A stretch of DNA of 64,000 nt from an uncultured Prevotellaceae bacterium (GTDB taxonomy: Bacteria > Bacteroidota > Bacteroidia > Bacteroidales > Bacteroidaceae), in assembly GCA_902771785.1 (NCBI GenBank), contig CACXYH010000003.1, positions 1 through 64,000 on the forward strand. The letters run 5' to 3'. Position 1 is the stretch's first letter. Each line of letters begins with the position of its first letter. Below the pieces are notes generated by a model. The model saw nothing but the letters and a program-made list of their open reading frames with translations, was not told the origin of the DNA and searched no databases. Both the position numbers and the translations under genes were made by a program. Shown here piece after piece: positions 54,433 to 62,399 of the stretch.

Positions 54433-54719
54433 CAGTCGTTTCCTCCATTCTTTATACGCTCTTTCAAGGTAGCATTAGGTTTGAAGACAAGAACAAGTTT
54501 TGGCGGAACAAGCATACGTTGACTCGTTGTTGGGTTAACGATGATGCGTTCCTTCTTATTCTTCACTTCAAATACGCCGAAATTAGGGACTTGCAAAGAG
54601 TCGCCTTCCAGGAAGCTATCGCCCATTGCATCGACCACATTCAGTAGCATTCGTTGTGTCATTTCGGCAGAAAAGCCTGTCTTTCGAGATAGTTCTGCTA
54701 AAAATTCCTTGTTGTTCAT
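54432..54719 (-). CDS. HU/IHF-family DNA-binding protein
   Basis: A 95-residue protein, MNNKEFLAELSRKTGFSAEMTQRML..., with the helix-turn and beta-arm pattern of HU (GDSLQVPNFGVFEVKNKKERI, then NPTTSQRMLVPPKLVLVFKPN). The arm reads NPTTSQRMLVPP where HU has NPRTGEEIKIPA, so the Pro-tipped arm is partly kept. It is coupled to rimO (4-nt overlap) and to the HU/LysM gene (1-nt overlap), which suggests the two HU domains may form a heterodimer. Confidence 0.9.
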   Translation of the reverse strand: MNNKEFLAELSRKTGFSAEMTQRMLLNVVDAMGDSFLEGDSLQVPNFGVFEVKNKKERIIVNPTTSQRMLVPPKLVLVFKPNATLKERIKNGGND

Positions 54720-56008
54720 ATCTTTATAGCATAGAGGTCAAACTCCTCTGCGTCTGTTATTTTCACTTGGTAAAAGTCGCCAATATTCATCTTCCCGCTG
54801 GAAACTGGGATTAGAACCTCTGGGTCGACCTCTGGTGAGCAGTACTCTGTACGTCCAATATAATAATCACCTTCTTTCCTGTCGACAATTATTCGTTGTA
54901 CTGTACCTATCTTGCTTGCTTCAATCTCCGCACTTATGTTTTGCTGAACACGCATCAGCTTACTAAGTCTACGCTGCTTAACTTCGTCGGGCACGTTGTC
55001 CTGATAATGCTGGGCAGAATAGGTTCCTTCTTCTTCTGAGTAAGCAAAAGCCCCCATTCGCTCGAAGCGGGCCCATTTGACAAAGTCAATAAGCTCGTCA
55101 AAGTCTTCGTCTGTCTCATCTGGAAAGCCCACCATTAGGGTCGTCCTTAGATGAAGGCCTGGAAGCTCACGCCGGATACGGTCAATAAAGTCGTAAGTTT
55201 CCTGTTTCGTAACAGCACGCTTCATGTTCGTCAGCATGTGATCGGATATGTGCTGCAAGGCGATGTCAAGATAGTTGCATACGTTCTTTTTCTCACGTAT
55301 GACGTCAAGGAGTTCCCAGGGAAAGTGAGCAGGATAAGCATAGTGGAGGCGTATCCATTCTACACCTTCTATGTCGGCCATTTTGGAAATTAATTCGGCA
55401 ATGTGCTGTTTGCCGTCGAAATCTACTCCATAATAGGTCAGTTCTTGAGCAATGACTTGAAACTCTTTGGTTCCGTCCTTCACCAATTGCCTGACTTCAT
55501 CGAGTATTTCGTCCATTGGCCGACTTCTGTGCTTTCCCGTAATAAGTGGTATGGCACAATAGGCACAATGGCGGTCGCATCCCTCGCTGATTTTGATGTA
55601 AGCATAATGGCGTGGTGTAGTAATGTGCCGTTTGCCCTCGCAAACAGGTTCTGAGCATAACTCGTTGAGGAGCTCACGATAATTAAACTTACCAAACCAC
55701 CCGTCTACTTCTGGGATTTCTGTTTCCAAGTCAGCCAAATATCGCTCCGAGAGACAGCCCATCACGTAGAGTTTCTCTATGCGACCTTGACTCTTGGCCT
55801 GCACAAACTCTAAGATTGTGTTGATACTCTCTTCTTTTGCATCGTTGATAAAGCCACAAGTGTTGACCACCACTATCTCACCTTTAGGGTCGTCGCTATC
55901 ATGAGTACACTGGAAGCCGTTTGCCTCCAGCAGGCCCATCAGTCTCTCGCTGTCAACGAGATTCTTTGAGCAGCCCATAGTGATGATGTCTACCGTCTTA
56001 TGCTTCAT
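54716..56008 (-). CDS. rimO: Ribosomal protein S12 methylthiotransferase
   Basis: A 430-residue radical-SAM enzyme that methylthiolates an Asp of ribosomal protein S12. The N-terminal UPF0004 domain has Cys in TMGCSKNLVDSERLMG, VVVNTCGFINDAKEES and VMGCLSERY (second 4Fe-4S cluster). The radical-SAM triad is in GCDRHCAYCAIPLITG (near 142). A C-terminal TRAM domain is present. RimO rather than MiaB is indicated by the SKNLVDSE start. The ATG at 56008 is preferred to one at 56026; both overlap the ftsY end. Confidence 0.94.
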   Translation of the reverse strand: MKHKTVDIITMGCSKNLVDSERLMGLLEANGFQCTHDSDDPKGEIVVVNTCGFINDAKEESINTILEFVQAKSQGRIEKLYVMGCLSERYLADLETEIPEVDGWFGKFNYRELLNELCSEPVCEGKRHITTPRHYAYIKISEGCDRHCAYCAIPLITGKHRSRPMDEILDEVRQLVKDGTKEFQVIAQELTYYGVDFDGKQHIAELISKMADIEGVEWIRLHYAYPAHFPWELLDVIREKKNVCNYLDIALQHISDHMLTNMKRAVTKQETYDFIDRIRRELPGLHLRTTLMVGFPDETDEDFDELIDFVKWARFERMGAFAYSEEEGTYSAQHYQDNVPDEVKQRRLSKLMRVQQNISAEIEASKIGTVQRIIVDRKEGDYYIGRTEYCSPEVDPEVLIPVSSGKMNIGDFYQVKITDAEEFDLYAIKI

Positions 56009-56957
56009 TATTAAACAATGAGTCAACGAACTGTTTCTTATTGAAGAGCTGGAGGTCTTCCATACCTTCTCCCAATCCTATGTATTTCACAGGAACCTTC
56101 AACTGATCGCTAATGCCGATTACAACTCCGCCCTTGGCTGTTCCATCGAGTTTGGTGATTGCCAACGACGTAATCTGTGTTACAGCTGAGAACTGGCGAG
56201 CTTGCTCGAATGCATTCTGCCCTGTAGAGCCATCAATCACGAGCATCACCTCATCTGGAGCCTCAGGCAGCACTTTCTTCATGACATCCTTGATTTTCTT
56301 CAACTCGTTCATCAGGCCCACTTTGTTGTGCAGTCGGCCTGCTGTGTCAATAAGGACAACGTCGGCACCATTAGCTTTTGCTGACGAAAGAGTGTCAAAG
56401 GCTACAGAAGCGGGGTCGCTTCCCATCTGCTGCTTCACAACAGGCACCCCTACCCTTTCTCCCCAGATGCAGAGCTGTTCAACGGCTGCGGCACGGAAAG
56501 TGTCGGCAGCTCCAAGGTATACCTTCTTGCCGGCCTGCTTAAACTGCCAAGCCAGTTTTCCTATCGTGGTGGTTTTACCTACGCCATTAACGCCAACAAC
56601 CAAAATGACATATGGCTTATGGTCGCCAGGTAAGTCCCAGTTGTCATTATCGTTAGAATTATTTTCAGCCAACAGATTGGCAATTTCCTCCCTAAGGATC
56701 TGATTCAACTCGTTGGTCGAGACATACTTATCGCGTGACACACGCTCTTCAATTCTTTCAATAATTTTCAACGTAGTGTCCACACCTACGTCGCTCGTCA
56801 CAAGTACCTCCTCCAGATTGTCAAGCACATCATCATCGACTTTCGACTTTCCTGCAACTGCACGAGCCAGCTTATCGAAAACCGACGACTTGGTCTTTTC
56901 CAATCCCTTGTCTAATGTTTCTTTCTTTTTCTTGTTGAATAAACCAAAAATACCCAT
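55998..56957 (-). CDS. ftsY: Signal recognition particle receptor FtsY
   Basis: A 319-residue SRP GTPase that docks ribosome-SRP complexes at the membrane. An N domain (about 20-95) and G domain carry [20 protein letters not shown] (near 120), [11 protein letters not shown] (near 152), [16 protein letters not shown] (near 206) and [14 protein letters not shown] (near 262). The acidic N-terminal A domain of E. coli FtsY is absent, leaving a short Lys-rich start. First gene of the 12-gene cluster, with a full promoter at 56977-57006. Confidence 0.95.
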   Translation of the reverse strand: MGIFGLFNKKKKETLDKGLEKTKSSVFDKLARAVAGKSKVDDDVLDNLEEVLVTSDVGVDTTLKIIERIEERVSRDKYVSTNELNQILREEIANLLAENNSNDNDNWDLPGDHKPYVILVVGVNGVGKTTTIGKLAWQFKQAGKKVYLGAADTFRAAAVEQLCIWGERVGVPVVKQQMGSDPASVAFDTLSSAKANGADVVLIDTAGRLHNKVGLMNELKKIKDVMKKVLPEAPDEVMLVIDGSTGQNAFEQARQFSAVTQITSLAITKLDGTAKGGVVIGISDQLKVPVKYIGLGEGMEDLQLFNKKQFVDSLFNNEA

Positions 56958-56976
56958 ATTGCAATATATTACGTTG

Positions 56977-57006
56977 CAAAGTTACTGCAAAATGGTCGAA
57001 ATTCAA
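56977..57006 (-). promoter_or_regulatory. Promoter of the ftsY-to-queA cluster
   Basis: On the minus strand TTG (57004-57006), 19 nt, TAACTTTG (56977-56984): a full match, 20 nt before the ftsY ATG. Confidence 0.8.
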
Positions 57007-57315
57007 AGAAAAAGGGCAAATAATTAACATTCTTCATAATTATCCTTGACATTTTGCATTTTATTCAATAAAAAAAGAAAAGAAAACCTTCTCAGGCTCT
57101 CTTTTCAAAATTCATTTACAATGTATAAAAAATTTACATTGTAGATAAATCACAAGGAATCTTTGTCTCACGACAAATCGTCCTAAAATTAACCTTAATA
57201 ATCTAATACCATGAAAAACACGATGCAAATATAGTGATTATTTTTTAAAGTTCTAACAAAAACGTCTACAATTTAACTCTTTTTGACTATTATAGACACA
57301 GCTTTTGTTTTATTA

Positions 57316-57358
57316 ACAAGAGAAGTTTCGACTTATGATAGTCGAAAACTTCTCTTGT
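57316..57358 (-). terminator. Terminator of mutA-mutB
   Basis: A near-perfect 17-bp inverted repeat (57316-57332 with 57341-57358, one extra base) starting 13 nt after the mutB stop, followed on the minus strand by an A/T-rich run. Confidence 0.8.
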
Positions 57359-57371
57359 AAGTATGCCGTTC

Positions 57372-59534
57372 TTATTTATCAAGAAGAATGTTCATCATAA
57401 CAACGGCCGAGTAAGGCACAGGAGTACCAGGACCAAAGATGGCTGCTACACCTGCTTTGTAGAGGAAGTCGTAGTCTTGGGCTGGGATAACGCCACCAGC
57501 AGTCACCATGATGTCGTCGCGTCCCAACTTGTGGAGTTCCTCAATGAGCTGCGGAATGAGCGTCTTGTGACCAGCTGCAAGTGACGAAGCACCTACAATG
57601 TGCACATCATTCTCGACGGCCTCTCGAGCAGCTTCGGCAGGAGTTTGGAACAAGGGTCCCATGTCTACGTCGAAGCCACAATCGGCATAACCCGTCGCTA
57701 CCACTTTTGCACCACGGTCGTGACCGTCTTGTCCCATCTTGGCTATGAAGATACGCGGACGGCGACCTTCCTTCTTTGCAAACTCATCGGTCAGCTTGCA
57801 AGCCAACTCGAAGTTGCTGTCATTCTTTGATTCTGAGCTATACACGCCTGAAATTGTTCTGATTACTGCTTTGTAACGACCCACGATCTCTTCGCAGGCA
57901 TCTGAAATCTCTCCGAGCGTACAGCGCAGCTGGGCTGCCTTAACGGCAAGGTCGAGCAGATTGTTCTTGCTCTTGCGACCTTCCTTGAAGTCGCGTACGC
58001 ATTCGGTAATAGCCTTGAGAGCAGCCTGGCAGGCAGCTTCGTCGCGAGTAGCACGAACTTCCTTGAGGCTTTCTTCCTGCTGTTTACGAACAGCACTATT
58101 GTCAATCTCGAGAATATCGATGGGGTCTTCATGCTCCAGACGATACTTGTTGATACCAACAATCGTCTGAACGCCAGAGTCGATGCGAGCCTGAGTGCGA
58201 GCTGCAGCCTCTTCGATACGCATCTTGGGCAGACCGGTCTCGATGGCCTTTGCCATACCTCCAAGCTTCTCAATCTCCTGGATGTGCTCCCATGCTTTGT
58301 GAACCAACTCATTGGTCAGGGTCTCCACATAGTAGGAACCAGCCCACGGGTCGATTTGCTTGCAGACCTTCGTCTCGTTCTGAATATAGATCTGTGTGTT
58401 ACGAGCGATACGGGCAGAGAAGTCGGTAGGCAGAGCGATTGCCTCGTCGAGGGCGTTGGTGTGAAGCGACTGGGTGTGACCCAGCACGGCAGCCATAGCC
58501 TCGATACAGGTACGACCCACGTTGTTGAAGGGGTCTTGCTCCGTAAGCGACCAGCCAGAGGTCTGCGAGTGAGTACGCAGGGCCAGCGATTTGGGGTTCT
58601 TGGCGCCAAACGACTTCACGATCTTAGCCCACAGCAGACGTCCTGCGCGCATCTTGGCAATTTCCATAAAGTGGTTCATGCCGATTGCCCAGAAGAACGA
58701 CAGACGGGGTGCAAAAGCATCGACGTCGATACCAGCGTTGACACCCGTACGCAGATAGTCCATACCATCGGCAAGTGTGTAGGCCAGCTCAATGTCGGCA
58801 GTAGCACCTGCCTCCTGCATGTGGTAGCCAGAGATGGAGATGCTGTTGAACTTCGGCATCTTCTGTGAGGTGTACTCAAAGATGTCGGCAATAATCTTCA
58901 TGGAGAATGCAGGCGGATAGATATAGGTATTACGCACCATAAACTCCTTCAGAATGTCGTTCTGAATAGTTCCAGCCATTTCCTCCAGCTTAGCGCCCTG
59001 CTCAAGACCAGCCACGATGTAGAAGGCCAGGATGGGCAGCACGGCACCGTTCATGGTCATAGATACCGACATCTTGTTGAGGGGGATACCGCTGAACAAG
59101 ACCTTCATGTTCTCTTCGTTGCAGATGGACACGCCAGCCTTACCTACGTCGCCTACGACACGAGCGTTGTCTGGGTCGTAGCCACGATGCGTGGGCAGGT
59201 CGAATGCTACCGACAGACCTTTCTGGCCGCTGGCAAGATTACGACGATAGAAGGCGTTCGACTCTTCGGCTGTAGAGAATCCGGCATACTGACGTATGGT
59301 CCACGGGCGGAAGGGGTACATCATAGAGTACGGGCCACGCAGATAGGGAGGAATACCGGCCGTGAAGTCGAGGTGTTCCATACCTTCAAGGTCTTCCTTC
59401 GTATAAACAGGACGAACCTCTATGTGCTCAGGCGTCTTCCAGTTCTCTACAATATTGTTGTCTTTAATCCACTTGGCACCATCTTGAGCCTTGATGCCTG
59501 CATAAATATCAATGTCTTTAAAGTTTTTACGCAT
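57372..59534 (-). CDS. mutB: Methylmalonyl-CoA mutase, large (catalytic, B12-binding) subunit
   Basis: A 720-residue adenosylcobalamin enzyme interconverting succinyl-CoA and methylmalonyl-CoA, the key step of the succinate-propionate route. The N-terminal TIM barrel (about 50-430) includes [24 protein letters not shown] substrate loops. The C-terminal cobalamin domain has the lower-ligand His in [18 protein letters not shown] (near 600), then [12 protein letters not shown] and VTAGGVIP. Second gene of a two-gene operon with mutA (21-nt gap). Confidence 0.95.
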   Translation of the reverse strand: MRKNFKDIDIYAGIKAQDGAKWIKDNNIVENWKTPEHIEVRPVYTKEDLEGMEHLDFTAGIPPYLRGPYSMMYPFRPWTIRQYAGFSTAEESNAFYRRNLASGQKGLSVAFDLPTHRGYDPDNARVVGDVGKAGVSICNEENMKVLFSGIPLNKMSVSMTMNGAVLPILAFYIVAGLEQGAKLEEMAGTIQNDILKEFMVRNTYIYPPAFSMKIIADIFEYTSQKMPKFNSISISGYHMQEAGATADIELAYTLADGMDYLRTGVNAGIDVDAFAPRLSFFWAIGMNHFMEIAKMRAGRLLWAKIVKSFGAKNPKSLALRTHSQTSGWSLTEQDPFNNVGRTCIEAMAAVLGHTQSLHTNALDEAIALPTDFSARIARNTQIYIQNETKVCKQIDPWAGSYYVETLTNELVHKAWEHIQEIEKLGGMAKAIETGLPKMRIEEAAARTQARIDSGVQTIVGINKYRLEHEDPIDILEIDNSAVRKQQEESLKEVRATRDEAACQAALKAITECVRDFKEGRKSKNNLLDLAVKAAQLRCTLGEISDACEEIVGRYKAVIRTISGVYSSESKNDSNFELACKLTDEFAKKEGRRPRIFIAKMGQDGHDRGAKVVATGYADCGFDVDMGPLFQTPAEAAREAVENDVHIVGASSLAAGHKTLIPQLIEELHKLGRDDIMVTAGGVIPAQDYDFLYKAGVAAIFGPGTPVPYSAVVMMNILLDK

Positions 59535-59555
59535 AATTCAAGTCCTCCTTATTGA

Positions 59556-61418
59556 TTAGATACCAAGTTTCTGATTGTATTCTTTCAGAGTCTCGAGCAC
59601 GTTGCACTTCACGTGAACGAAGTTCTCGATTCCTGCAGCCTTCAGGTCTTCCATGCAAGCAGGAGCACCAGCCACTACGAACATAGCGCGACCGTTGAGA
59701 TACTTGAAGGCGGGGATGGCATACTCGGCATACTCGTCGTCGCTCGAGCAAATCACCACGATGTCGGCCTTTGCCTCGAGTGCAGCATCGACGCCTTCCT
59801 CTACGGTCTTGAAGCCGAGGTTGTCAATCACCTTATAGCCTGCGCAGGCCAGGAAGTTGCAAGAGAACTGAGCGCGAGCCTGACGCATAGCCAGATTGCC
59901 GATAGTCAGCATGAAGGCAGTAGGCACTTTGCCCTCCTCGGTGTGGATGCGCAGGTTCTCGAAGTCGGCAGCCAGACGGCTCGACTCTATGGCCTTGAAA
60001 GTAGGTTCGCAGCCTTCGTTGGCACCAGTAGCGCAGCAGCAGGCAGAACCAGCGGGGCGCTTGCCTTCGCTCTTCTCTGTGAAGTTGGGGAACTGGTTGG
60101 TGCCCAGGATGAAATCCTTACGCTTGGCGGCGTCACCATGACGCTTCACATTCGTAGCGTTGATGTCGTCCTGAACGCTACCCTTCTTGATGGCCTCCAG
60201 GAAGCCACCCTCTTCCTCTACCTTGAGGAATATCTTCCAGGCTTCGGTAGCTAAGGCATCGGTCAGATGCTCAATGTAGTAAGAGCCGGCACCTGGGTCG
60301 ACAATCTGTCCGAAGTGGCTCTCCTCCTTCAGCAGCAGCTGCTGGTTGCGGGCAATACGCTCAGAGAAGTCGGTAGCCTGCTCGTAGGGCACGTCGAAAG
60401 GCGTAACGACCATCGAGTGAATGCCTCCTAAGGCTGCACTCATGGCCTCCGTCTGAGAGCGGAGCAGGTTGACGTAGCTGTCGAACAAAGTCTGATTATA
60501 TGTCGAAGTGGTAGCATTGACAATCATCTTGCAGGCGCAATCGCACTTGGGCTCATACTGCTTCACAATCTGAGCCCAGAGCAGGCGGGCAGCACGGAAC
60601 TTGGCCAGCTCCATGAAGTAGTTCTCCGACACGCCCATGTTGAACTTGATGCTCTTGGCGGCCAGGTCTACGTCGACGCCGGCATCGGTCAGCTGCTGCA
60701 GGTATTCGTTACCCCAAGCCAGCGCATAGCCCAGTTCCTGCACGATGTAGGCGCCTGCGCCATTGAGTGCGTCGGAGCTGACGGCAATACAGCGGAAGTT
60801 GGGATAGTCTTTCAAAGCCTCTACCAGCTTGGGGCCGAACTCAAGCACGGGTGTCACGTCCTTGCCCTTCATCACCATCTTCTTCATGGGGTCCCACTCG
60901 ATGGAGCCTACGATCTTCTCCTTGTCGTAGCCTTTCTTCTCAAAGAACTCCACAAGGATTTCGGCCAACTCGAGCGAATGGCGCTGGCAGGTAGAGAAGT
61001 TCAGTTCGATGATGTCGCAGTAGATACCTTCGAGTAGCGTCTCGACCGTCTCCTTCGACACCATCTTTCCAGGAATGCGGAAGCCCAGCGAGTCGACGCC
61101 CTTGTTCAGGATGTCGAGCGCTTTGGCGTTGGCCTCCTTAGCGTCGGTCACGTCGATGTTCTGTCTTACGTACCATTCGTTGGTGTCCTTCTTGTTACCA
61201 CGCACGAAGGGGAATTCGCCTGGCAGGGCGTCTGGCGTCTTTAGGTCCTTCAAATCTTCGCGGCGATAGAAAGGCTGCACGTTGAAGCCTTCGTTTGTTC
61301 TCCACACCAGGCGTTTCTGGAAGTCGGCACCCTTCAGGTCGACCTCGATTTTGTCGAGCCATTCCTGAGTAGTTGGCGCCTGAAACTCGGTGAAGAGCTT
61401 TTCTTTGTTGTTTGCCAT
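59556..61418 (-). CDS. mutA: Methylmalonyl-CoA mutase, small subunit
   Basis: A 620-residue partner of the large subunit. It has the same overall fold, but the C-terminal domain lacks the B12-ligand His motif D-x-H-x-x-G and shows ADIVVICSSDDEYAEYAIPA instead, as expected for the non-catalytic subunit. A Cys-rich insert (GSACCCATGANEGCEP, near 460) is unusual. First gene of mutA-mutB, with a full promoter (61465-61496). The epimerase and the MeaB-type GTPase are not adjacent. Confidence 0.93.
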   Translation of the reverse strand: MANNKEKLFTEFQAPTTQEWLDKIEVDLKGADFQKRLVWRTNEGFNVQPFYRREDLKDLKTPDALPGEFPFVRGNKKDTNEWYVRQNIDVTDAKEANAKALDILNKGVDSLGFRIPGKMVSKETVETLLEGIYCDIIELNFSTCQRHSLELAEILVEFFEKKGYDKEKIVGSIEWDPMKKMVMKGKDVTPVLEFGPKLVEALKDYPNFRCIAVSSDALNGAGAYIVQELGYALAWGNEYLQQLTDAGVDVDLAAKSIKFNMGVSENYFMELAKFRAARLLWAQIVKQYEPKCDCACKMIVNATTSTYNQTLFDSYVNLLRSQTEAMSAALGGIHSMVVTPFDVPYEQATDFSERIARNQQLLLKEESHFGQIVDPGAGSYYIEHLTDALATEAWKIFLKVEEEGGFLEAIKKGSVQDDINATNVKRHGDAAKRKDFILGTNQFPNFTEKSEGKRPAGSACCCATGANEGCEPTFKAIESSRLAADFENLRIHTEEGKVPTAFMLTIGNLAMRQARAQFSCNFLACAGYKVIDNLGFKTVEEGVDAALEAKADIVVICSSDDEYAEYAIPAFKYLNGRAMFVVAGAPACMEDLKAAGIENFVHVKCNVLETLKEYNQKLGI

Positions 61419-61464
61419 AGCTTTTGAAATGTGTAATTATATATAAGTTTTGGTTTCAATTCTG

Positions 61465-61496
61465 CAAAGGTACAATAAATATTCTGAACTACCCAA
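61465..61496 (-). promoter_or_regulatory. Promoter of mutA-mutB
   Basis: On the minus strand TTG (61494-61496), 21 nt, TACCTTTG (61465-61472): a full match, 46 nt before the mutA ATG. Confidence 0.78.
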
Positions 61497-61557
61497 CTTT
61501 TTTAAAGTTTATTATGCTTTGAAGGTTGCAATTAGATTCTGCGAAGCAACAAAACTT

Positions 61558-61592
61558 GCTGATTTCGCCTTAAAACAAGGGCAAAATCAGCA
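61558..61592 (-). terminator. Probable terminator of the peptidase/alkylation-repair unit
   Basis: Arms GCTGATTT-CGCC-TT and AAGGGCAAAATCAGC pair with one mismatch and one bulge. On the minus strand the stem is followed by AAGTTTTGTT. It lies 170 nt after the last stop, beyond array D. Confidence 0.55.
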
Positions 61593-61600
61593 CTACTCAG

Positions 61601-61683
61601 GATTCATCCGACAAATCGGGTCGATTCATCCGACAAATCGCCTCGATTCATCCGACAAATCCACCCGATTCATCCGACCAATC
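61601..61683. repeat. Intergenic array D: four 17-nt units at exact 22-nt pitch
   Basis: Units start at 61601, 61623, 61645 and 61667. The first three are identical (GATTCATCCGACAAATC) and the last has one change. All four have the same orientation. Spacers are 5 nt (gggtc, gcctc, caccc). The left half GATTCAT is shared with array A, and so is the spacer gggtc. Palindromic arms are shorter here (GATT/AATC). Confidence 0.85.
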
Positions 61684-61763
61684 TCTCCGTCCCTAAAAAG
61701 GAACAGGAAAAAGCCTCATTGGGGAATGCAAAAAAAGGTCTAACGAAGAAAGGCGGCCGACCA

Positions 61764-62399
61764 TTACAGAAAATCGAGATTGGCCTGCCGAAGGGCCGAA
61801 CGGGCTATCCGCTCGTAGACGAGCCCCAGCTCAGAAAAGCGGATGACGCTCTGCATAGCTGCCTTGCGCACGTGAAGGTCGGCCCCCTGAAGGGCAACTA
61901 GCGCCTGATCTATGAACTCGTTGATGCCGCGTTCGTTTGGCTCCTTGCCTTGCATGAAGAGACGGGTTAGTACGTGGAAACCGCATAGCTGCGCAAGTGC
62001 GTTCTCGCCAGCAATCCATTGGTAGGCTTTGTCGGCAGCAAAGGGCAGATGCTGATAAAGGTTGAAGGCAGCCTGCTCGGCTATTTCCAGGCTGGTGGTC
62101 TGCTCCATCCAGATATCTACCACTTCAGGCAGAATCTCGTCAGGCGGCATCAGCATCGTAGCCAATATCTTGCACTCACGCACGTCCTGCTTCCAAAGCT
62201 CCAAAGCCAGATCGTAGTTCTGTCCCAACTCTGCAGCCATCTCGCGCAGACGAGGCAACGTAGCACCCCAGTTCAGCTTATAGTCGGCACCTTTCTGTCG
62301 CATAGATTGAGCTACGGCTCCATCCATCATCTGCCGAAAAGACTGCTTGATTTCCTTTACCTTTTCCTTTATCTCAATGTTGTCCATTTCTAAAATCAT
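61764..62399 (-). CDS. DNA alkylation repair family protein (HEAT-like)
   Basis: A 211-residue all-helical protein of the DNA alkylation repair family (AlkC/AlkD-like HEAT repeats): LNWGATLPRLREMAAELGQN, then LALELWKQDVRECKILATMLM and HVRKAAMQSVIRFSELG. Some members excise alkylated bases; others have unknown roles. Its ATG (62397-62399) overlaps the peptidase stop TGA (62399-62401) by 1 nt, so it is translationally coupled to the peptidase. An alternative start is the ATG at 62387. Confidence 0.82.
   Translation of the reverse strand: MILEMDNIEIKEKVKEIKQSFRQMMDGAVAQSMRQKGADYKLNWGATLPRLREMAAELGQNYDLALELWKQDVRECKILATMLMPPDEILPEVVDIWMEQTTSLEIAEQAAFNLYQHLPFAADKAYQWIAGENALAQLCGFHVLTRLFMQGKEPNERGINEFIDQALVALQGADLHVRKAAMQSVIRFSELGLVYERIARSALRQANLDFL

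Larger units (their letters stand above)
56958..57371. other. 414-nt intergenic region between ftsY and mutB
   Basis: A/T-rich, no credible gene. It holds the ftsY promoter, a small hairpin (57117-57124 with 57136-57143), a possible second minus-strand -7 box (57226-57233) and the mutB terminator (57316-57358). In Bacteroides I recall ribosomal protein genes L28 and L33 upstream of ftsY; none is present here. Confidence 0.65.
61419..61763. other. 345-nt intergenic region upstream of mutA
   Basis: It holds the mutA promoter, a hairpin (61558-61592) that reads as a terminator for the minus-strand peptidase/alkylation-repair unit, and array D. About 80 nt between array D and the alkylation-repair stop show nothing else. 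Confidence 0.7.

Noticed and set aside
56958..57371. Missed ribosomal protein genes (L28, L33) upstream of ftsY
   Set aside because: Only very short frames exist in this A/T-rich stretch; none resembles these proteins.
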